Shown here one piece after another: positions 1 through 9,249 of a stretch of DNA of 64,000 nucleotides. The notes beneath the pieces were generated by a model that was given only the letters and a program-made list of their open reading frames with translations, did not search any database and had not been told where the DNA came from. The stretch lies in contig NZ_CP118974.1 of assembly GCF_029024305.1 (NCBI RefSeq), positions 1,054,001 to 1,118,000 on the forward strand, read 5' to 3'. The stretch's first letter is position 1, and every line of letters starts with the position of its first letter. The DNA is from Mammaliicoccus vitulinus. GTDB taxonomy: Bacteria; Bacillota; Bacilli; Staphylococcales; Staphylococcaceae. Made by a program: the position numbers and the translations under genes.

Positions 1-482
1 GTAGGTGTAGATATTAACAAACCATCGCCGTTAAATGCTTCAAAATACTCATCATCGATAAATATTTCCATTTTCATAGGCTTAATGACACTGGATTTAA
101 TATAAAAATCATTTAAACACATATAAGACATTTGATCGTTTAAATTCACTTCTAAGATTGGGTATTTTCTTACCATAACCTCTTCTGAATCTATAGAGTT
201 TATTAAATGTGGAATATCATCTACACTGAAATCAACATATAAATAGTTTTGATCTAATCTTGTCTTTATACCAATGTATACTTTGTCTTTGCTGAAATTC
301 GTTTTTCTACATGCTTGTAAAAAACTCCCGTCACCTCCGACTGAAGCAATAATATCTGCATGATCATAGTTTGAAACAAATTCAAATCCATGTGGTTCCA
401 TTTCATTTTGAATTTTTTCTCGAGTCTCTAACACGTCCCGATCTTTTGAAGTGAATAGATAAATTCGTTTACTAGAAGTCAT
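1..482 (-). CDS. NAD kinase, YtdI/PpnK type (3' part cut by window edge)
   Basis: ATP-NAD kinases phosphorylate NAD to NADP in the cytoplasm. Reading the minus strand from the ATG at 482-480 gives an open frame to the window edge, about 160 codons. It contains the family nucleotide-binding motif SVGGDGSFLQA around residues 47-57, with Asp51 as the expected catalytic residue. An upstream GGGAGG-like ribosome site supports the start. The C-terminal part lies outside the window. It is divergent from sppA-yteJ, the same neighbourhood as ytdI in Bacillus, which suggests the second (YtdI-like) NAD kinase. The family call rests on the motif and the neighbours; the paralogue assignment is inference. 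Confidence 0.8.
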   Translation of the reverse strand, partial: MTSSKRIYLFTSKDRDVLETREKIQNEMEPHGFEFVSNYDHADIIASVGGDGSFLQACRKTNFSKDKVYIGIKTRLDQNYLYVDFSVDDIPHLINSIDSEEVMVRKYPILEVNLNDQMSYMCLNDFYIKSSVIKPMKMEIFIDDEYFEAFNGDGLLISTP

Positions 483-567
483 AATTTGTTCCTCCCAAAT
501 GTTACAGTTACTATTAAAGTCTGTTATTATTATATATGTAAATATATAAAATAGAAAGGAAGATAGT

Positions 568-1563
568 ATGTCTAAAAGAATTATAGCCATCATCATAGCA
601 GCTATTTTAGTAATAGGCGGTATAGTTGTGAGTGCTGTTGGCATATTTATGGATGATTCATGGAAGAAAACAGCGACTGATTCAGATGGGATTAGTGAAT
701 CTGTTCAATCTGGTAGCGATAGCAGTAGTAAAATTGTTAAACTATCCGTAAATGGAACCATTGAAGATACAGGCCAAGAAGAATCATTGTTCGGCGGTGG
801 AGGATACAATCATCAATCATTTTTAAAACAATTAGATAAAATTAAAAAAGATAAAGATGTTAAAGGTGTACTTCTAGAAGTGAATTCTCCAGGTGGAGGA
901 ACATATGAAAGTGATGAAATACATAAGAAATTAGAAGAAATAAAAGCTAAAGATAAAAAAGTGTATGTTCAAATGAAGAATATGGCTGCTTCAGGTGGTT
1001 ATTACATTTCGACACCAGCAGATAAAATTTATGCAGGTTCTCAAACATTAACAGGTTCTTTAGGTGTTATTATTTCTAGTACGAATTATGCGGAATTAGC
1101 TGATAAATTAGGTGTTAAAGATGAATCTGTTACATCAGGTAAGCATAAACAAATATTAAATCCTATGAAAGATATGACTAAAGAAGAACGTAACATAATG
1201 CAATCCATTATTGACGATAGCTATAAGCAATTCGTAAATGTCATTAAAGATGGTAGACATATGTCTGAATCAGATGTTAAGAAATTAGCTGATGGTAGAA
1301 TTTATTCAGCGCAACAAGCTAAATCTAATGGCTTAATTGATGAAATTGGCTATGAAGATGATGCGATTAAAGCTTTAAGAGGCGACATAAAATCTAAAAA
1401 CGCACAAGTTGTAACTTATGGTGCATCATCTGGATTTTTAAACTTCCCAATGGCAGCGAAAAGTAAATTGTCTTCTATGATAGGTTTAGATGATTTAAGT
1501 AAATATGAATCTTTAGTTAAAGCAAATAATTCACCACAACCAATGTACTTGTATGGTGAGTAA
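568..1563 (+). CDS. sppA: Signal peptide peptidase SppA
   Basis: Membrane-anchored serine protease that degrades signal peptides left in the membrane after secretion. One N-terminal membrane segment (residues about 5-27) is followed by an extracytoplasmic S49-family domain. The motif MAASGGYYIS places the nucleophile at Ser142. The GKHK motif at 191-194 supplies the general-base lysine, most likely Lys194 by spacing. At 331 residues it matches the length of the short Bacillus-type SppA, not the double-length E. coli form. It is followed after 13 bp by an RDD-family membrane protein, the same pair as yteI-yteJ in Bacillus. Confidence 0.93.
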   Translation: MSKRIIAIIIAAILVIGGIVVSAVGIFMDDSWKKTATDSDGISESVQSGSDSSSKIVKLSVNGTIEDTGQEESLFGGGGYNHQSFLKQLDKIKKDKDVKGVLLEVNSPGGGTYESDEIHKKLEEIKAKDKKVYVQMKNMAASGGYYISTPADKIYAGSQTLTGSLGVIISSTNYAELADKLGVKDESVTSGKHKQILNPMKDMTKEERNIMQSIIDDSYKQFVNVIKDGRHMSESDVKKLADGRIYSAQQAKSNGLIDEIGYEDDAIKALRGDIKSKNAQVVTYGASSGFLNFPMAAKSKLSSMIGLDDLSKYESLVKANNSPQPMYLYGE

Positions 1564-1576
1564 GGAGGGATTTTAA

Positions 1577-2128
1577 ATGACTGAAGCAAGTTACGAGCAA
1601 ATCGCTACAACGCGTGAACAAAGTGATATTGAGCGTACAGTAAATAAATATATGTCTGAAATAAAATCCATCGTATTTGCAGGATTCTGGATTCGTTTTT
1701 TCGCGTATATCATCGATATATTAGCTTTAGCAGGATTTAAAGGTATCGTCTTAAGTCCTTTATTTGCATTAACGAACATTCAAGATGAATATTTATTTGT
1801 ACCATATTTCAGTGTTGAAAATATCATAAGTGCTTTAATATTTTATTTATATTTTGTACTTATGACTTACAAGTTTAAAGGAACACTCGGTAAAATGTGC
1901 TTAGGATTGAGTGTTTATCGTGAAGATGCAAAACCTCTCAAATTTACAGATGTGTTATTTAGAGAATGGATTGGAAGAATCATTTCAGGTGCATTGTTAG
2001 GATTACCATATTTAGTAGTTGCTTTTACTAAAAAACATAAAGGTATACACGACTATTTTGGTGACACTGTTGTGCTCAAAAACAAATATATTCAATTGAG
2101 AAATGACTTCCAAAAGGCAGCAAGATAA
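1577..2128 (+). CDS. yteJ: RDD-family membrane protein, YteJ-like
   Basis: Small integral membrane protein of 183 residues with an RDD domain. The diagnostic Arg and Asp lie in the first membrane segment (WIRFFAYIIDILAL, about residues 34-47), and two or three more hydrophobic segments follow. A GGAGGG ribosome site sits just before the ATG. It is most likely cotranscribed with sppA. In Bacillus the YteJ partner modulates SppA, so an accessory role for SppA is a reasonable inference. No catalytic motif is visible. Confidence 0.8.
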   Translation: MTEASYEQIATTREQSDIERTVNKYMSEIKSIVFAGFWIRFFAYIIDILALAGFKGIVLSPLFALTNIQDEYLFVPYFSVENIISALIFYLYFVLMTYKFKGTLGKMCLGLSVYREDAKPLKFTDVLFREWIGRIISGALLGLPYLVVAFTKKHKGIHDYFGDTVVLKNKYIQLRNDFQKAAR

Positions 2129-2161
2129 TCATATTATAATCAAAAGAATTTTAAAGTCTCT

Positions 2162-2194
2162 TTAATCATGATAAAATATATTTATCAAGATTAA
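2162..2194. promoter_or_regulatory. Imperfect palindrome upstream of tpx
   Basis: Two 14-bp arms, TTAATCATGATAAA and TTTATCAAGATTAA, separated by ATATA, match as an inverted repeat at 13 of 14 positions. The right arm runs into the AAGGAGG ribosome site of tpx. It could be a repressor operator or a 5'-UTR hairpin masking the ribosome site. No regulator can be named from the sequence. Confidence 0.45.
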
Positions 2195-2208
2195 GGAGGC
2201 CTTTTTTT

Positions 2209-2709
2209 ATGGCGCAAGTTACATTCAAGAATGAACCAGTTACGATATTAGGTAAGGAAGTTACAGTAGGTTCAGTAGCACCAGATTTTACTGTATTAGC
2301 AAATGATTTATCTGAAAAGACTTTAAAAGACTATGAAGGTAAAAAGAAACTTATTAGTGCCGTACCTTCTATAGATACAGGAGTATGTAGTCAACAAACT
2401 CGTAAATTTAATGAAGAAGCTGCAAATGAACAAGATGGTGTTGTTTTAACAATATCTAACGACTTACCATTCGCACAAAAAAGATGGTGTGCAGCAGAAG
2501 GTTTAGAAAATGTTATTACATTAAGTGATCATCGCGATTTATCATTCGGTGAAAACTTTGGTGTTATCATGAAAGAACTTCGTTTATTAGCGCGTTCAGT
2601 ATTTGTTTTGGACAAAGATAATAAAGTTGTTTATGCTGAAGTAGTGAGTGAAGGTACTGACCACCCTGACTATGATAAAGCTTTAGAAGCTTATAGAAAT
2701 TTAAACTAA
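2209..2709 (+). CDS. tpx: Thiol peroxidase Tpx
   Basis: Atypical two-cysteine peroxiredoxin that reduces hydrogen peroxide and alkyl hydroperoxides in the cytoplasm with electrons from thioredoxin. The peroxidatic cysteine is Cys60 in [11 protein letters not shown] and the resolving cysteine is Cys94 in KRWCAAEG, the positions typical of Tpx. The length of 166 residues is standard. A strong AAGGAGG site precedes the ATG. The gene stands alone between yteJ and ytxK, with a palindrome upstream and a hairpin terminator downstream, so it appears to be separately regulated. Confidence 0.96.
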   Translation: MAQVTFKNEPVTILGKEVTVGSVAPDFTVLANDLSEKTLKDYEGKKKLISAVPSIDTGVCSQQTRKFNEEAANEQDGVVLTISNDLPFAQKRWCAAEGLENVITLSDHRDLSFGENFGVIMKELRLLARSVFVLDKDNKVVYAEVVSEGTDHPDYDKALEAYRNLN

Positions 2710-2725
2710 TTAACAACCATAAATC

Positions 2726-2753
2726 GCTGTCCATTACATTGGGCAGCTTTTTA
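2726..2753 (+). terminator. Intrinsic terminator after tpx
   Basis: An 8-bp stem (GCTGTCCA with TGGGCAGC, one G-T pair) is followed by TTTTTAT. It lies directly in front of the ytxK ribosome site. Confidence 0.7.
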
Positions 2754-2770
2754 TACGAAAGAGGGCAATT

Positions 2771-3715
2771 ATGACTGAAGAAAAGAATATAATGGAAGTA
2801 TTATTTGAAAAACTTGATGTAAAAAGTAAAGACCTCCACGATGAAAATGGTCAAAGCTATATTGAAAACTTAGGTTTGGCTTTGGAAGAAATTTATACTA
2901 ATCAAAGAGACTTATTAGAACAATCTACTTTACAAGAGCGTAGAAAAGCCTTCCAGTTTGCTTATTTAAGCTTATTAAAGGAAGAAGTTATTCAGCCAAA
3001 TCACCAAATGACGCCTGATTCTATCGGGTTTATATTAAGTTATCTCGTAAACTTGTTTAACAAAAACAAAAAGGAACTTAATATAGTCGATATCGCAAGT
3101 GGAACAGGGCACTTAAGTGCAACTATAAATGAACAAAATCAAGAGAAAAAGGTTATGCATCATCTCGTTGAGGTGGATCCTGTCTTACAACGTTTGAGCA
3201 TCCATTTAGCTAACTTTTTAGAAATACCATTTGATGTATATCCACAAGATGCCATTATGCCGTTACCATTAGAAGAAGCAGACGTTATAGTAGGTGATTT
3301 ACCAGTTGGTTATTATCCAGTCGATGAACGCAGTAAAGAGATGAAATTAGGCTTTAGTGAAGGACACAGTTATAGTCATTACTTATTGCTAGAGCAAGCA
3401 GTTACTGCAACTCGACCAGGAGGGTATGTATTTTTAATTGTTCCTACAAAATTATTTGAAGGCGAAGAAGTGAAACAGTTACAAAAATATATTGCTACAG
3501 AGACAGAAATGCAAGCATTTTTAAACTTTCCTAACTCATTGTTTAAAACAGAACAATCTCGTAAATCACTCTTAATTTTACAAAAGAAAGATCCTGGAAA
3601 TACTAAGAGTGTTGAGGTATTGCTAGCAAACATCCCAGACTTCAAGGCACAAACTCAGTTGCAAACCTTTTTAGCTGAAGTAGATGAATGGATGAAAGAA
3701 AATCATTCTCTATAA
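2771..3715 (+). CDS. ytxK: Class I SAM-dependent methyltransferase, YtxK-like
   Basis: Cytoplasmic protein of 314 residues with an N-terminal helical region (about 1-80) and a Rossmann methyltransferase domain. The SAM-binding motif is VDIASGTGHLSA near residue 112. A DLPVGYYP segment near 177 sits where N6-adenine DNA methyltransferases have NPPY, so an amino-methyltransferase fold is likely. The substrate is unknown. The tpx-ytxK-ackA order is conserved in Bacillus and staphylococci. No restriction partner is nearby, which argues against a restriction-modification role. Confidence 0.85.
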   Translation: MTEEKNIMEVLFEKLDVKSKDLHDENGQSYIENLGLALEEIYTNQRDLLEQSTLQERRKAFQFAYLSLLKEEVIQPNHQMTPDSIGFILSYLVNLFNKNKKELNIVDIASGTGHLSATINEQNQEKKVMHHLVEVDPVLQRLSIHLANFLEIPFDVYPQDAIMPLPLEEADVIVGDLPVGYYPVDERSKEMKLGFSEGHSYSHYLLLEQAVTATRPGGYVFLIVPTKLFEGEEVKQLQKYIATETEMQAFLNFPNSLFKTEQSRKSLLILQKKDPGNTKSVEVLLANIPDFKAQTQLQTFLAEVDEWMKENHSL

Positions 3716-3790
3716 ACTGTATTAATGCTTGATTCATATCTGTATTAGTGTTTAAATAGTATAGAAAAGTATTATCAGGAGGAAGTCTAA

Positions 3791-4987
3791 ATGACAAAAA
3801 TAATAGCAATTAATGCCGGTAGCTCATCTTTGAAATTTCAATTATTTGAAATGCCTGAAGAAAAAGTTATAACTAAAGGGCTAATCGAGCGTATCGGGTT
3901 AAAAAATTCAGTTTTCTCAATTTCGGTAAATGGAGAAAAAATAACTGAAACATTAGATATTGAAAATCATGATGTTGCAGTTAATATTATGTTAGATGCA
4001 TTAAAAGAACATAATATCATCAATGATATTAATGATATTCAAGGTTCAGGACACCGTGTCGTACATGGTGGGGAACTATTCCCAGATTCAGCCCTTGTAA
4101 CAGACGAAGTATTGGCTGAAATGGAAACATTAACGGATTTAGCGCCATTACACAATCCTGCCAATATAATGGGTATTAAAGCTTTCAGAAAACTGCTACC
4201 AAATATTCCGCATGTAGCTGTATTTGATACATCATTCCACCAAACGATGCCTGAAGAATCATATTTATATAGTTTGCCATATCACTTTTATAAAGATTAT
4301 GGTATTCGTAAATATGGTTTCCACGGTACAAGTCATAAATATGTATCACAAAGAGCATCAGAATTATTAGATCGTCCTTTAGATCAGCTTAGAATTATTT
4401 CTTGTCATATCGGTAATGGTGCTTCTATCGCAGCGATAGATGGTGGTAAATCAGTAGATACATCAATGGGCTTCACACCATTAGCAGGTGTTACAATGGG
4501 AACGCGTTCAGGTAACCTTGACCCAGCTTTAATTCCATATATCATGGAGAAAACCGGGAAAAATGCAGAAGAAGTATTAAACATTCTTAACAAAGAATCT
4601 GGACTACTAGGTATATCTGGATCTTCAAGTGATTTAAGAGATATTCAACAAGATGCAAATGAAGGTAATGAACGTGCTAAATTAGCATTAGATGTATTCG
4701 CATCTAGAATTCATAAATACATGGGTTCTTATGCAACGAGAATGCACGGCTTAGATGCGATTGTCTTTACAGCAGGTGTAGGTGAAAACTCTGATACAGT
4801 GCGCGCTAAAGTATTAGAAGGTTTAGAGTTTATGGGTGTTTATTGGGATCAACGCTTAAACACTGGATTACACGGTGAAGAAGGATTTATCAACTATCCA
4901 CACTCACCAGTTAAAGTTATTGTAATTCCAACTGATGAAGAAGTTGTCATTGCACGTGACGTATTGAAATTTGGTAAATTAGCATAA
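3791..4987 (+). CDS. ackA: Acetate kinase
   Basis: Converts acetyl phosphate and ADP to acetate and ATP, the ATP-yielding step of overflow metabolism. Family motifs are present: the N-terminal [10 protein letters not shown] nucleotide-binding strand, [11 protein letters not shown] with the active-site Asp and nearby His, [10 protein letters not shown], and a C-terminal FTAGVGENS loop. The length of 398 residues is normal. An AGGAGG site precedes the ATG. The gene has its own terminator, and I saw no convincing cre site in the short upstream gap. Confidence 0.97.
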   Translation: MTKIIAINAGSSSLKFQLFEMPEEKVITKGLIERIGLKNSVFSISVNGEKITETLDIENHDVAVNIMLDALKEHNIINDINDIQGSGHRVVHGGELFPDSALVTDEVLAEMETLTDLAPLHNPANIMGIKAFRKLLPNIPHVAVFDTSFHQTMPEESYLYSLPYHFYKDYGIRKYGFHGTSHKYVSQRASELLDRPLDQLRIISCHIGNGASIAAIDGGKSVDTSMGFTPLAGVTMGTRSGNLDPALIPYIMEKTGKNAEEVLNILNKESGLLGISGSSSDLRDIQQDANEGNERAKLALDVFASRIHKYMGSYATRMHGLDAIVFTAGVGENSDTVRAKVLEGLEFMGVYWDQRLNTGLHGEEGFINYPHSPVKVIVIPTDEEVVIARDVLKFGKLA

Positions 4988-5027
4988 TAAAAAGAGTCTC
5001 ACATATCAATGTGAGGCTCTCTTTTTA
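4988..5027 (+). terminator. Intrinsic terminator after ackA
   Basis: The inverted repeat AGAGTCTCAC / GTGAGGCTCT is followed by CTTTTTA immediately after the ackA stop. Confidence 0.85.
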
Positions 5028-5086
5028 TGTTTAAAGTTAATTCGAGTGGATATAACTAATTAATACCTATATTGAGGAGGGTACTT

Positions 5087-5215
5087 ATGAGACCAGAAAG
5101 AGCGCTAATGCGATTAGTTAGAATAGTCACACGAAGAGTCGTTAAAGAACAATCGAGAAAACAAAAGCAAAAAAATAATCAAAATTCAAAAGATCAAAAT
5201 GGAGATAACAAATAA
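5087..5215 (+). CDS. Small basic protein of unknown function (42 residues)
   Basis: An ATG at 5087 preceded by GAGGAGGG at ideal spacing opens a 42-codon frame ending in TAA. The product starts MRPERALMRLVRIVTRRVV, which could form a basic amphipathic helix, and ends in a Lys/Gln/Asn-rich tail. It has no membrane segment and no motif I recognise. It lies between the ackA terminator and a bidirectional hairpin, so it would be a single-gene transcript. The strong ribosome site and the terminators on both sides support a real gene. Function is unknown. Confidence 0.6.
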   Translation: MRPERALMRLVRIVTRRVVKEQSRKQKQKNNQNSKDQNGDNK

Positions 5216-5227
5216 GTTGTTTGCATA

Positions 5228-5265
5228 TAAAAAAGCGTTCAGCTTAATGGGCTGAACGCTTTTTG
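5228..5265. terminator. Bidirectional terminator between the small ORF and usp
   Basis: The stem AAAAAGCGTTCAGC / GCTGAACGCTTTTT has A and T runs on opposite sides, so it can end transcripts from both directions between the convergent small ORF and usp. Confidence 0.85.
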
Positions 5266-5278
5266 TAATTGTATTAAA

Positions 5279-5785
5279 TTATTTACCTTCGTGATGTTCA
5301 TCGAATAATTCTTTAGTAGCTACAACTGGTTCGAAATCATCAGGCATTGTTTCAGTTCTAATAACTAAAACATCACATGGTGAGTTTCTTACGATTGATT
5401 CAGAAACTGAACCGACTATAAATCGTTCAACAGCATTTAAACCTGAAGTACCACACATGATAAGGTCTACATCAAATTCAACGGCTAATTTTTTTGGAAT
5501 AACAGTTTTAGGTGAACCGAATTCAAGTTTAGTTGCTACATTATTTACACCATTTTTTTCAGCAAATTCTTTATATCCAGATAATAAACTTTCAGCAAAG
5601 CTTGTTGCCTTATTTACTATTTGAGTATCGTAGGCTTCGACACTTGCATATGAACGAGAGTCTACAACGTTGACGATTGTTAATTTAGCATCATTACGCT
5701 TAGCGACAGCTACAGCTTTGTTGAATGCCCATTCTGACTCAGTTGAACCATCTACAGCTATTAAAATATTTTTGTAACTTAACAT
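5279..5785 (-). CDS. Universal stress protein, UspA family
   Basis: Small cytoplasmic nucleotide-binding protein of 168 residues. The N-terminus ILIAVDGSTESEWAF carries the Walker-A-like Asp. The C-terminal G-x2-G-x9-G-S ATP-binding motif is intact (GTSGLNAVERFIVGSVSES, about residues 117-135), so this is an ATP-binding type. Its position between ackA and ald is the usual staphylococcal one. UspA proteins accumulate in growth arrest and anoxia, but the specific role here is unknown. Confidence 0.92.
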   Translation of the reverse strand: MLSYKNILIAVDGSTESEWAFNKAVAVAKRNDAKLTIVNVVDSRSYASVEAYDTQIVNKATSFAESLLSGYKEFAEKNGVNNVATKLEFGSPKTVIPKKLAVEFDVDLIMCGTSGLNAVERFIVGSVSESIVRNSPCDVLVIRTETMPDDFEPVVATKELFDEHHEGK

Positions 5786-5965
5786 TGAAACCGCCTCCTA
5801 GTTCTTTTGTTTAATTATATCATAATTTTCTGAAAATATAACAATATAAACTTTTAAATAATAGAATTTCTTGTCCAACTTTATGAAAAATGTGTTAAGA
5901 TATCAATGTAGTAAGAAGATTTAGAAAATTAAGAAAATATTGATAATATAAAAATTGAATAATAA

Positions 5966-5979
5966 TGATTGCGCTTTCA
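5966..5979 (+). promoter_or_regulatory. cre-like CcpA site upstream of ald
   Basis: TGATTGCGCTTTCA matches the palindromic CcpA consensus TGAAAGCGCTTTCA at 12 of 14 positions and lies 40 bp before the ald start, where binding would block transcription. The site is seen in the sequence; CcpA control is inferred. Confidence 0.5.
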
Positions 5980-6018
5980 AATTAGTGGCGTTAAGATTGA
6001 ATCAAGGAGGAATGTAAA

Positions 6019-7131
6019 ATGATTATAGGGGTACCAAGAGAAATTAAAAATAATGAAAACAGGGTGGCATTAACACCTAGTGGCGTAGCTAGTTTAATAG
6101 CACAAAAACATGTGGTTAAAGTTGAAACAGAAGCTGGAATTGGTTCACAATTTACTGATGAAGATTATAAACAATCTGGCGCAGAAATTGTTAACCAACA
6201 AGAAGCGTGGAATGTAGATATGGTTATGAAAGTTAAAGAACCACTTAAAGAAGAATATCAATTTTTCAAAAAGGATTTAATTTTATTTACATACTTACAT
6301 TTAGCAGCAGAAGAATCTTTGACAAATGCATTGTTAGAAAAAGAAGTGACATCAATAGCATACGAGACTGTACAGTTAAGCGATCGTTCATTACCATTAT
6401 TAGCTCCAATGAGTGAAGTTGCAGGTAGAATGTCGACACAAATCGGCGCTCAATTTCTTCAAAAAACTAATGGTGGAATTGGTATACTATTATCGGGTGT
6501 TCCGGGTGTTAAACGAGGCAAAGTGACAATAATCGGAGGCGGTCAAGCTGGAACAAATGCAGCTAAAATGGCAGTTGGTCTAGGTGCAGATGTAACGATT
6601 ATCGATTTAAATCCAACACGCTTACAACAATTAGATGATTTATTTGGTTCTAGTGTACAAACAATGATGTCATCACCATTAAATATTGAAGAAGCAGTAG
6701 TGGAAAGTGATTTAGTAATTGGCTCAGTACTTATTCCAGGAGCAAAAGCACCAAAGCTTGTAACTGAAGATATGGTTAAAAAAATGAGACCAGGTTCAGT
6801 ATTAGTAGATATCGCAATTGACCAAGGTGGTTCATTCGAAACATCAGATAGAATTACAACACATGATGATCCAACTTACGTTAAACACGGTGTTGTTCAT
6901 TATGCAGTTGCTAATATGCCTGGAGCTGTACCTCGAACATCTACAATTGCATTAAACAATGCAACTACACCATATGCAATTCAACTAGCAAACAAAGGCT
7001 ATGTGAAAGCTTGTCAAGATAACGAAGCTTTAGCAAAAGGCTTAAATACGATTCATGGTAAATTAACTTATGAAGAAGTAGCGAAAGCATTTGATAAAGA
7101 ATATACACCTTATCAAGAAGTATTAAAATAA
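6019..7131 (+). CDS. ald: Alanine dehydrogenase
   Basis: NAD-dependent oxidative deamination of L-alanine to pyruvate and ammonium, feeding alanine into central metabolism. The N-terminus [20 protein letters not shown] is diagnostic. The substrate-binding KVKEP and YLHLA segments near residues 74 and 95, and a Rossmann [10 protein letters not shown] motif near 175, are all present. The length of 370 residues is standard. AAGGAGG precedes the ATG. The transcript ends at a hairpin shared almost verbatim with the pyk terminator. Confidence 0.97.
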   Translation: MIIGVPREIKNNENRVALTPSGVASLIAQKHVVKVETEAGIGSQFTDEDYKQSGAEIVNQQEAWNVDMVMKVKEPLKEEYQFFKKDLILFTYLHLAAEESLTNALLEKEVTSIAYETVQLSDRSLPLLAPMSEVAGRMSTQIGAQFLQKTNGGIGILLSGVPGVKRGKVTIIGGGQAGTNAAKMAVGLGADVTIIDLNPTRLQQLDDLFGSSVQTMMSSPLNIEEAVVESDLVIGSVLIPGAKAPKLVTEDMVKKMRPGSVLVDIAIDQGGSFETSDRITTHDDPTYVKHGVVHYAVANMPGAVPRTSTIALNNATTPYAIQLANKGYVKACQDNEALAKGLNTIHGKLTYEEVAKAFDKEYTPYQEVLK

Positions 7132-7165
7132 AACAAAGTCTAGACATAAATAACCTAGATTAATA

Positions 7166-7213
7166 TAAAAGAGCGTAAATTCTTATTTTTTAAGAATCTA
7201 CGCTCTTTTTATT
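7166..7213 (+). terminator. Intrinsic terminator after ald (duplicated type)
   Basis: A long stem, AGAGCGTAAATTCTTA paired with TAAGAATCTACGCTCT, is followed by TTTTATT. The hairpin and about 28 bp before it closely match the terminator after pyk at 23136-23183. Confidence 0.88.
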
Positions 7214-7322
7214 ATCATGATTAAATTTGGTAGCCATTAAAGTTAAACCAATTTATTTACTTTAGATTTCGTCCGAATCGCTCACTGAACATTGTAATCC
7301 TAATTTTACTTAATTATTCCTC

Positions 7323-7419
7323 GCGATTTTGTAAAGTGCTGATGCCCGGGGGAATAGTATGAGAGAGAGACTACAGGCTCGAACCATACCCCTAGGCAAG
7401 CATGCACTTTCAAAATCGC
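7323..7419 (-). repeat. Dispersed hairpin repeat, copy 1 (variant A)
   Basis: This element of about 97 bp is closed by GCGATTTTG / CAAAATCGC and contains the core AGCCTGTAGTCT when read on the minus strand. GTGC/GCAC, GCCC/GGC and GGGG..TATG / CATACCCC form the interior stem. It sits in the gap between convergent ald and cutC, in the same sense as cutC. The rest of the 325-bp gap (7214-7322 and 7420-7456) holds nothing I can identify. Confidence 0.8.
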
Positions 7420-7456
7420 AAGATTTGTAAACGAATAGTTATGGATGTTAGCAATT

Positions 7457-8086
7457 CTATACGATTTGTGTACCGTGTACTTCATCGAAAGGGATGTCTT
7501 CTACAAGTGTTGATAGGTTATCTCTATTTAATCCGCCACCTGGCATGATTGTGATATTTCCTTTAGAGTGAATTAACAATTTGCCAAGATGATTTAGATT
7601 ATCAAATATCGAACTTTCACTTGGTCCTCCATGTGTTAATAAACGTTCGAATTGCTGATTAATTAACCAATCTAATGATTTAAGCTGATTGTAAGGATTA
7701 ATTGTATCAAATGCCATATGACAAACGGCTGGAACGTTGCCAGATGTTTCTTTTAAAGCTTTCATTTTCCATTCATCTAAGCGTCCGTTTTCATCTAAGC
7801 AGCCAAATACAAATGCATCTACATTTAATTCCTTTAGCTGAATAATATCTTGTCTCATAACTTCATATTCAAAGTAGCTATAGTTGAAATCTCCGCCGCG
7901 TGGTCTAATCATAATTGCGACTTCTACATTGTTCTGATGACACATTTCTACTGCGATTTTAACTATACCGTAACTTGGCGTTGTTCCTCCTACTGATAGG
8001 TTGTCACATAGCTCTATTCTATTTGCACCATTTTTAATAGCGTGCTCAATTTGAGAGATTGTTTCTACACAAGATTCTTTGATCAT
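7457..8086 (-). CDS. cutC: Copper homeostasis protein CutC family
   Basis: TIM-barrel protein of 209 residues. The diagnostic CutC segment [19 protein letters not shown] lies near residues 21-39. Conserved [12 protein letters not shown] and a C-terminal [10 protein letters not shown] loop are also present. The family is linked genetically to copper tolerance, but its biochemical role is unsettled. The start overlaps the pepQ stop by 4 bp, so the two are translationally coupled. The frame ends at 7457 with HGTQIV and is slightly short compared with E. coli CutC (about 248 residues), as in other Firmicutes members. Confidence 0.88.
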   Translation of the reverse strand: MIKESCVETISQIEHAIKNGANRIELCDNLSVGGTTPSYGIVKIAVEMCHQNNVEVAIMIRPRGGDFNYSYFEYEVMRQDIIQLKELNVDAFVFGCLDENGRLDEWKMKALKETSGNVPAVCHMAFDTINPYNQLKSLDWLINQQFERLLTHGGPSESSIFDNLNHLGKLLIHSKGNITIMPGGGLNRDNLSTLVEDIPFDEVHGTQIV

Positions 8087-9138
8087 TTTTGATAACTCGT
8101 TAAAATTTTATGACCATCTTTAGTTACAACAATATCGTCTTCAATTCTAACGCCAGCAACACGAGGAACATAAATGCCAGGTTCAATCGTTAATACCATT
8201 CCTTCTTTGAATTCATCTGCATTTGTACTAGAAATGTCAGGGAATTCGTGAACGCTTAATCCAAGTCCATGACCAAGTCGATGAGGGAAGTATTCACCGT
8301 ATCCAGCATTGCTTATAATGTCTCTTGCTACTTTATCGCAATCTGAAATTTTAGCGCCAGGTTTAATCATTTTTATAGCTTGTTTATTAGCATCAAGTAC
8401 GATATTGTATATTTCTTTAGCTTTATCTGATGGTGTACCAAACGGAACTGTTCTCGTTATATCAGAACAATAACCTTTATAAATGACACCTAAATCAAAG
8501 AGTACATATTCATTGTTGTTTAATGTTCTATCTCCAGGTGTACCGTGTGGGGCAGCTGCGTGATCTCCAAATAGCACCATAGTATCGAAACTCATTTTAG
8601 AAATGCCATGTTGTTTCATTGTTGTTTCAATGTGGTTTAATACTTCGATTTCAGTTACGCCTTCTTCTAATTTATCTACACCAGCTTGAATAGCTAAATC
8701 TGCATACTTAGCCGCTTCTTGTAACAATTCAATTTCATTATCTGCTTTAACATTTCTAATGTCTTTCATTACTTGGTCAATATCAATGATTGTTTCTACA
8801 TTAAAAGCTTTTTCAACTTCGCGAAGTCTTTTTACTGATAAGTGCTCAGATTCAATTGCGAATGTTTTATAAGATTGCTGATCGATTAAATCAAAAGCTG
8901 ATTCAGTATCTAAATAACCTACAATATTGCCTGTAAACCCAGCATTTTTAGCTTCTTCAACTTCCATTTTTGGACAAAATAAAGTTTCATCGCCATCTTT
9001 ACTAATTAATAAACTAAATAGACGTTCATGAGGTTCTGATAAATATCCCGTTAAATAAAATATGTTTAATGGTGTTGTTATCCATGCTGCATCAGCACCT
9101 TTTTCATTTAAAAATGTTGTGATTTCATTACGTTTCAT
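8083..9138 (-). CDS. M24-family Xaa-Pro dipeptidase/aminopeptidase
   Basis: Cytoplasmic metallopeptidase of 351 residues that removes or cleaves N-terminal residues next to proline. It has an N-terminal creatinase-like domain (1-125) and a C-terminal pita-bread domain. The metal ligands are visible: Asp in [11 protein letters not shown] and CSDITRTV, His in [13 protein letters not shown], Glu in TIEPGIYV and Glu in RIEDDIV. GGAGG lies upstream of the ATG. It is the first gene of a two-gene operon with cutC and corresponds to the PepQ/YqhT-like gene next to ald in staphylococci. Exact substrate preference is not visible. Confidence 0.92.
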   Translation of the reverse strand: MKRNEITTFLNEKGADAAWITTPLNIFYLTGYLSEPHERLFSLLISKDGDETLFCPKMEVEEAKNAGFTGNIVGYLDTESAFDLIDQQSYKTFAIESEHLSVKRLREVEKAFNVETIIDIDQVMKDIRNVKADNEIELLQEAAKYADLAIQAGVDKLEEGVTEIEVLNHIETTMKQHGISKMSFDTMVLFGDHAAAPHGTPGDRTLNNNEYVLFDLGVIYKGYCSDITRTVPFGTPSDKAKEIYNIVLDANKQAIKMIKPGAKISDCDKVARDIISNAGYGEYFPHRLGHGLGLSVHEFPDISSTNADEFKEGMVLTIEPGIYVPRVAGVRIEDDIVVTKDGHKILTSYQK

Positions 9139-9249
9139 AATTTTGCCTCCCAGTTCTCTTTCTTACAATATTATTTTAGACTTCTTGATTCATTAATTCA
9201 AATTTAGGGTATATAATATACGGAAAAGACAATGTGAGGAGGGAGATTC

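Noticed and set aside
2771-3715. Restriction-modification DNA methyltransferase
   Set aside because: No restriction or specificity subunit is nearby and the gene order tpx-ytxK-ackA is conserved housekeeping.
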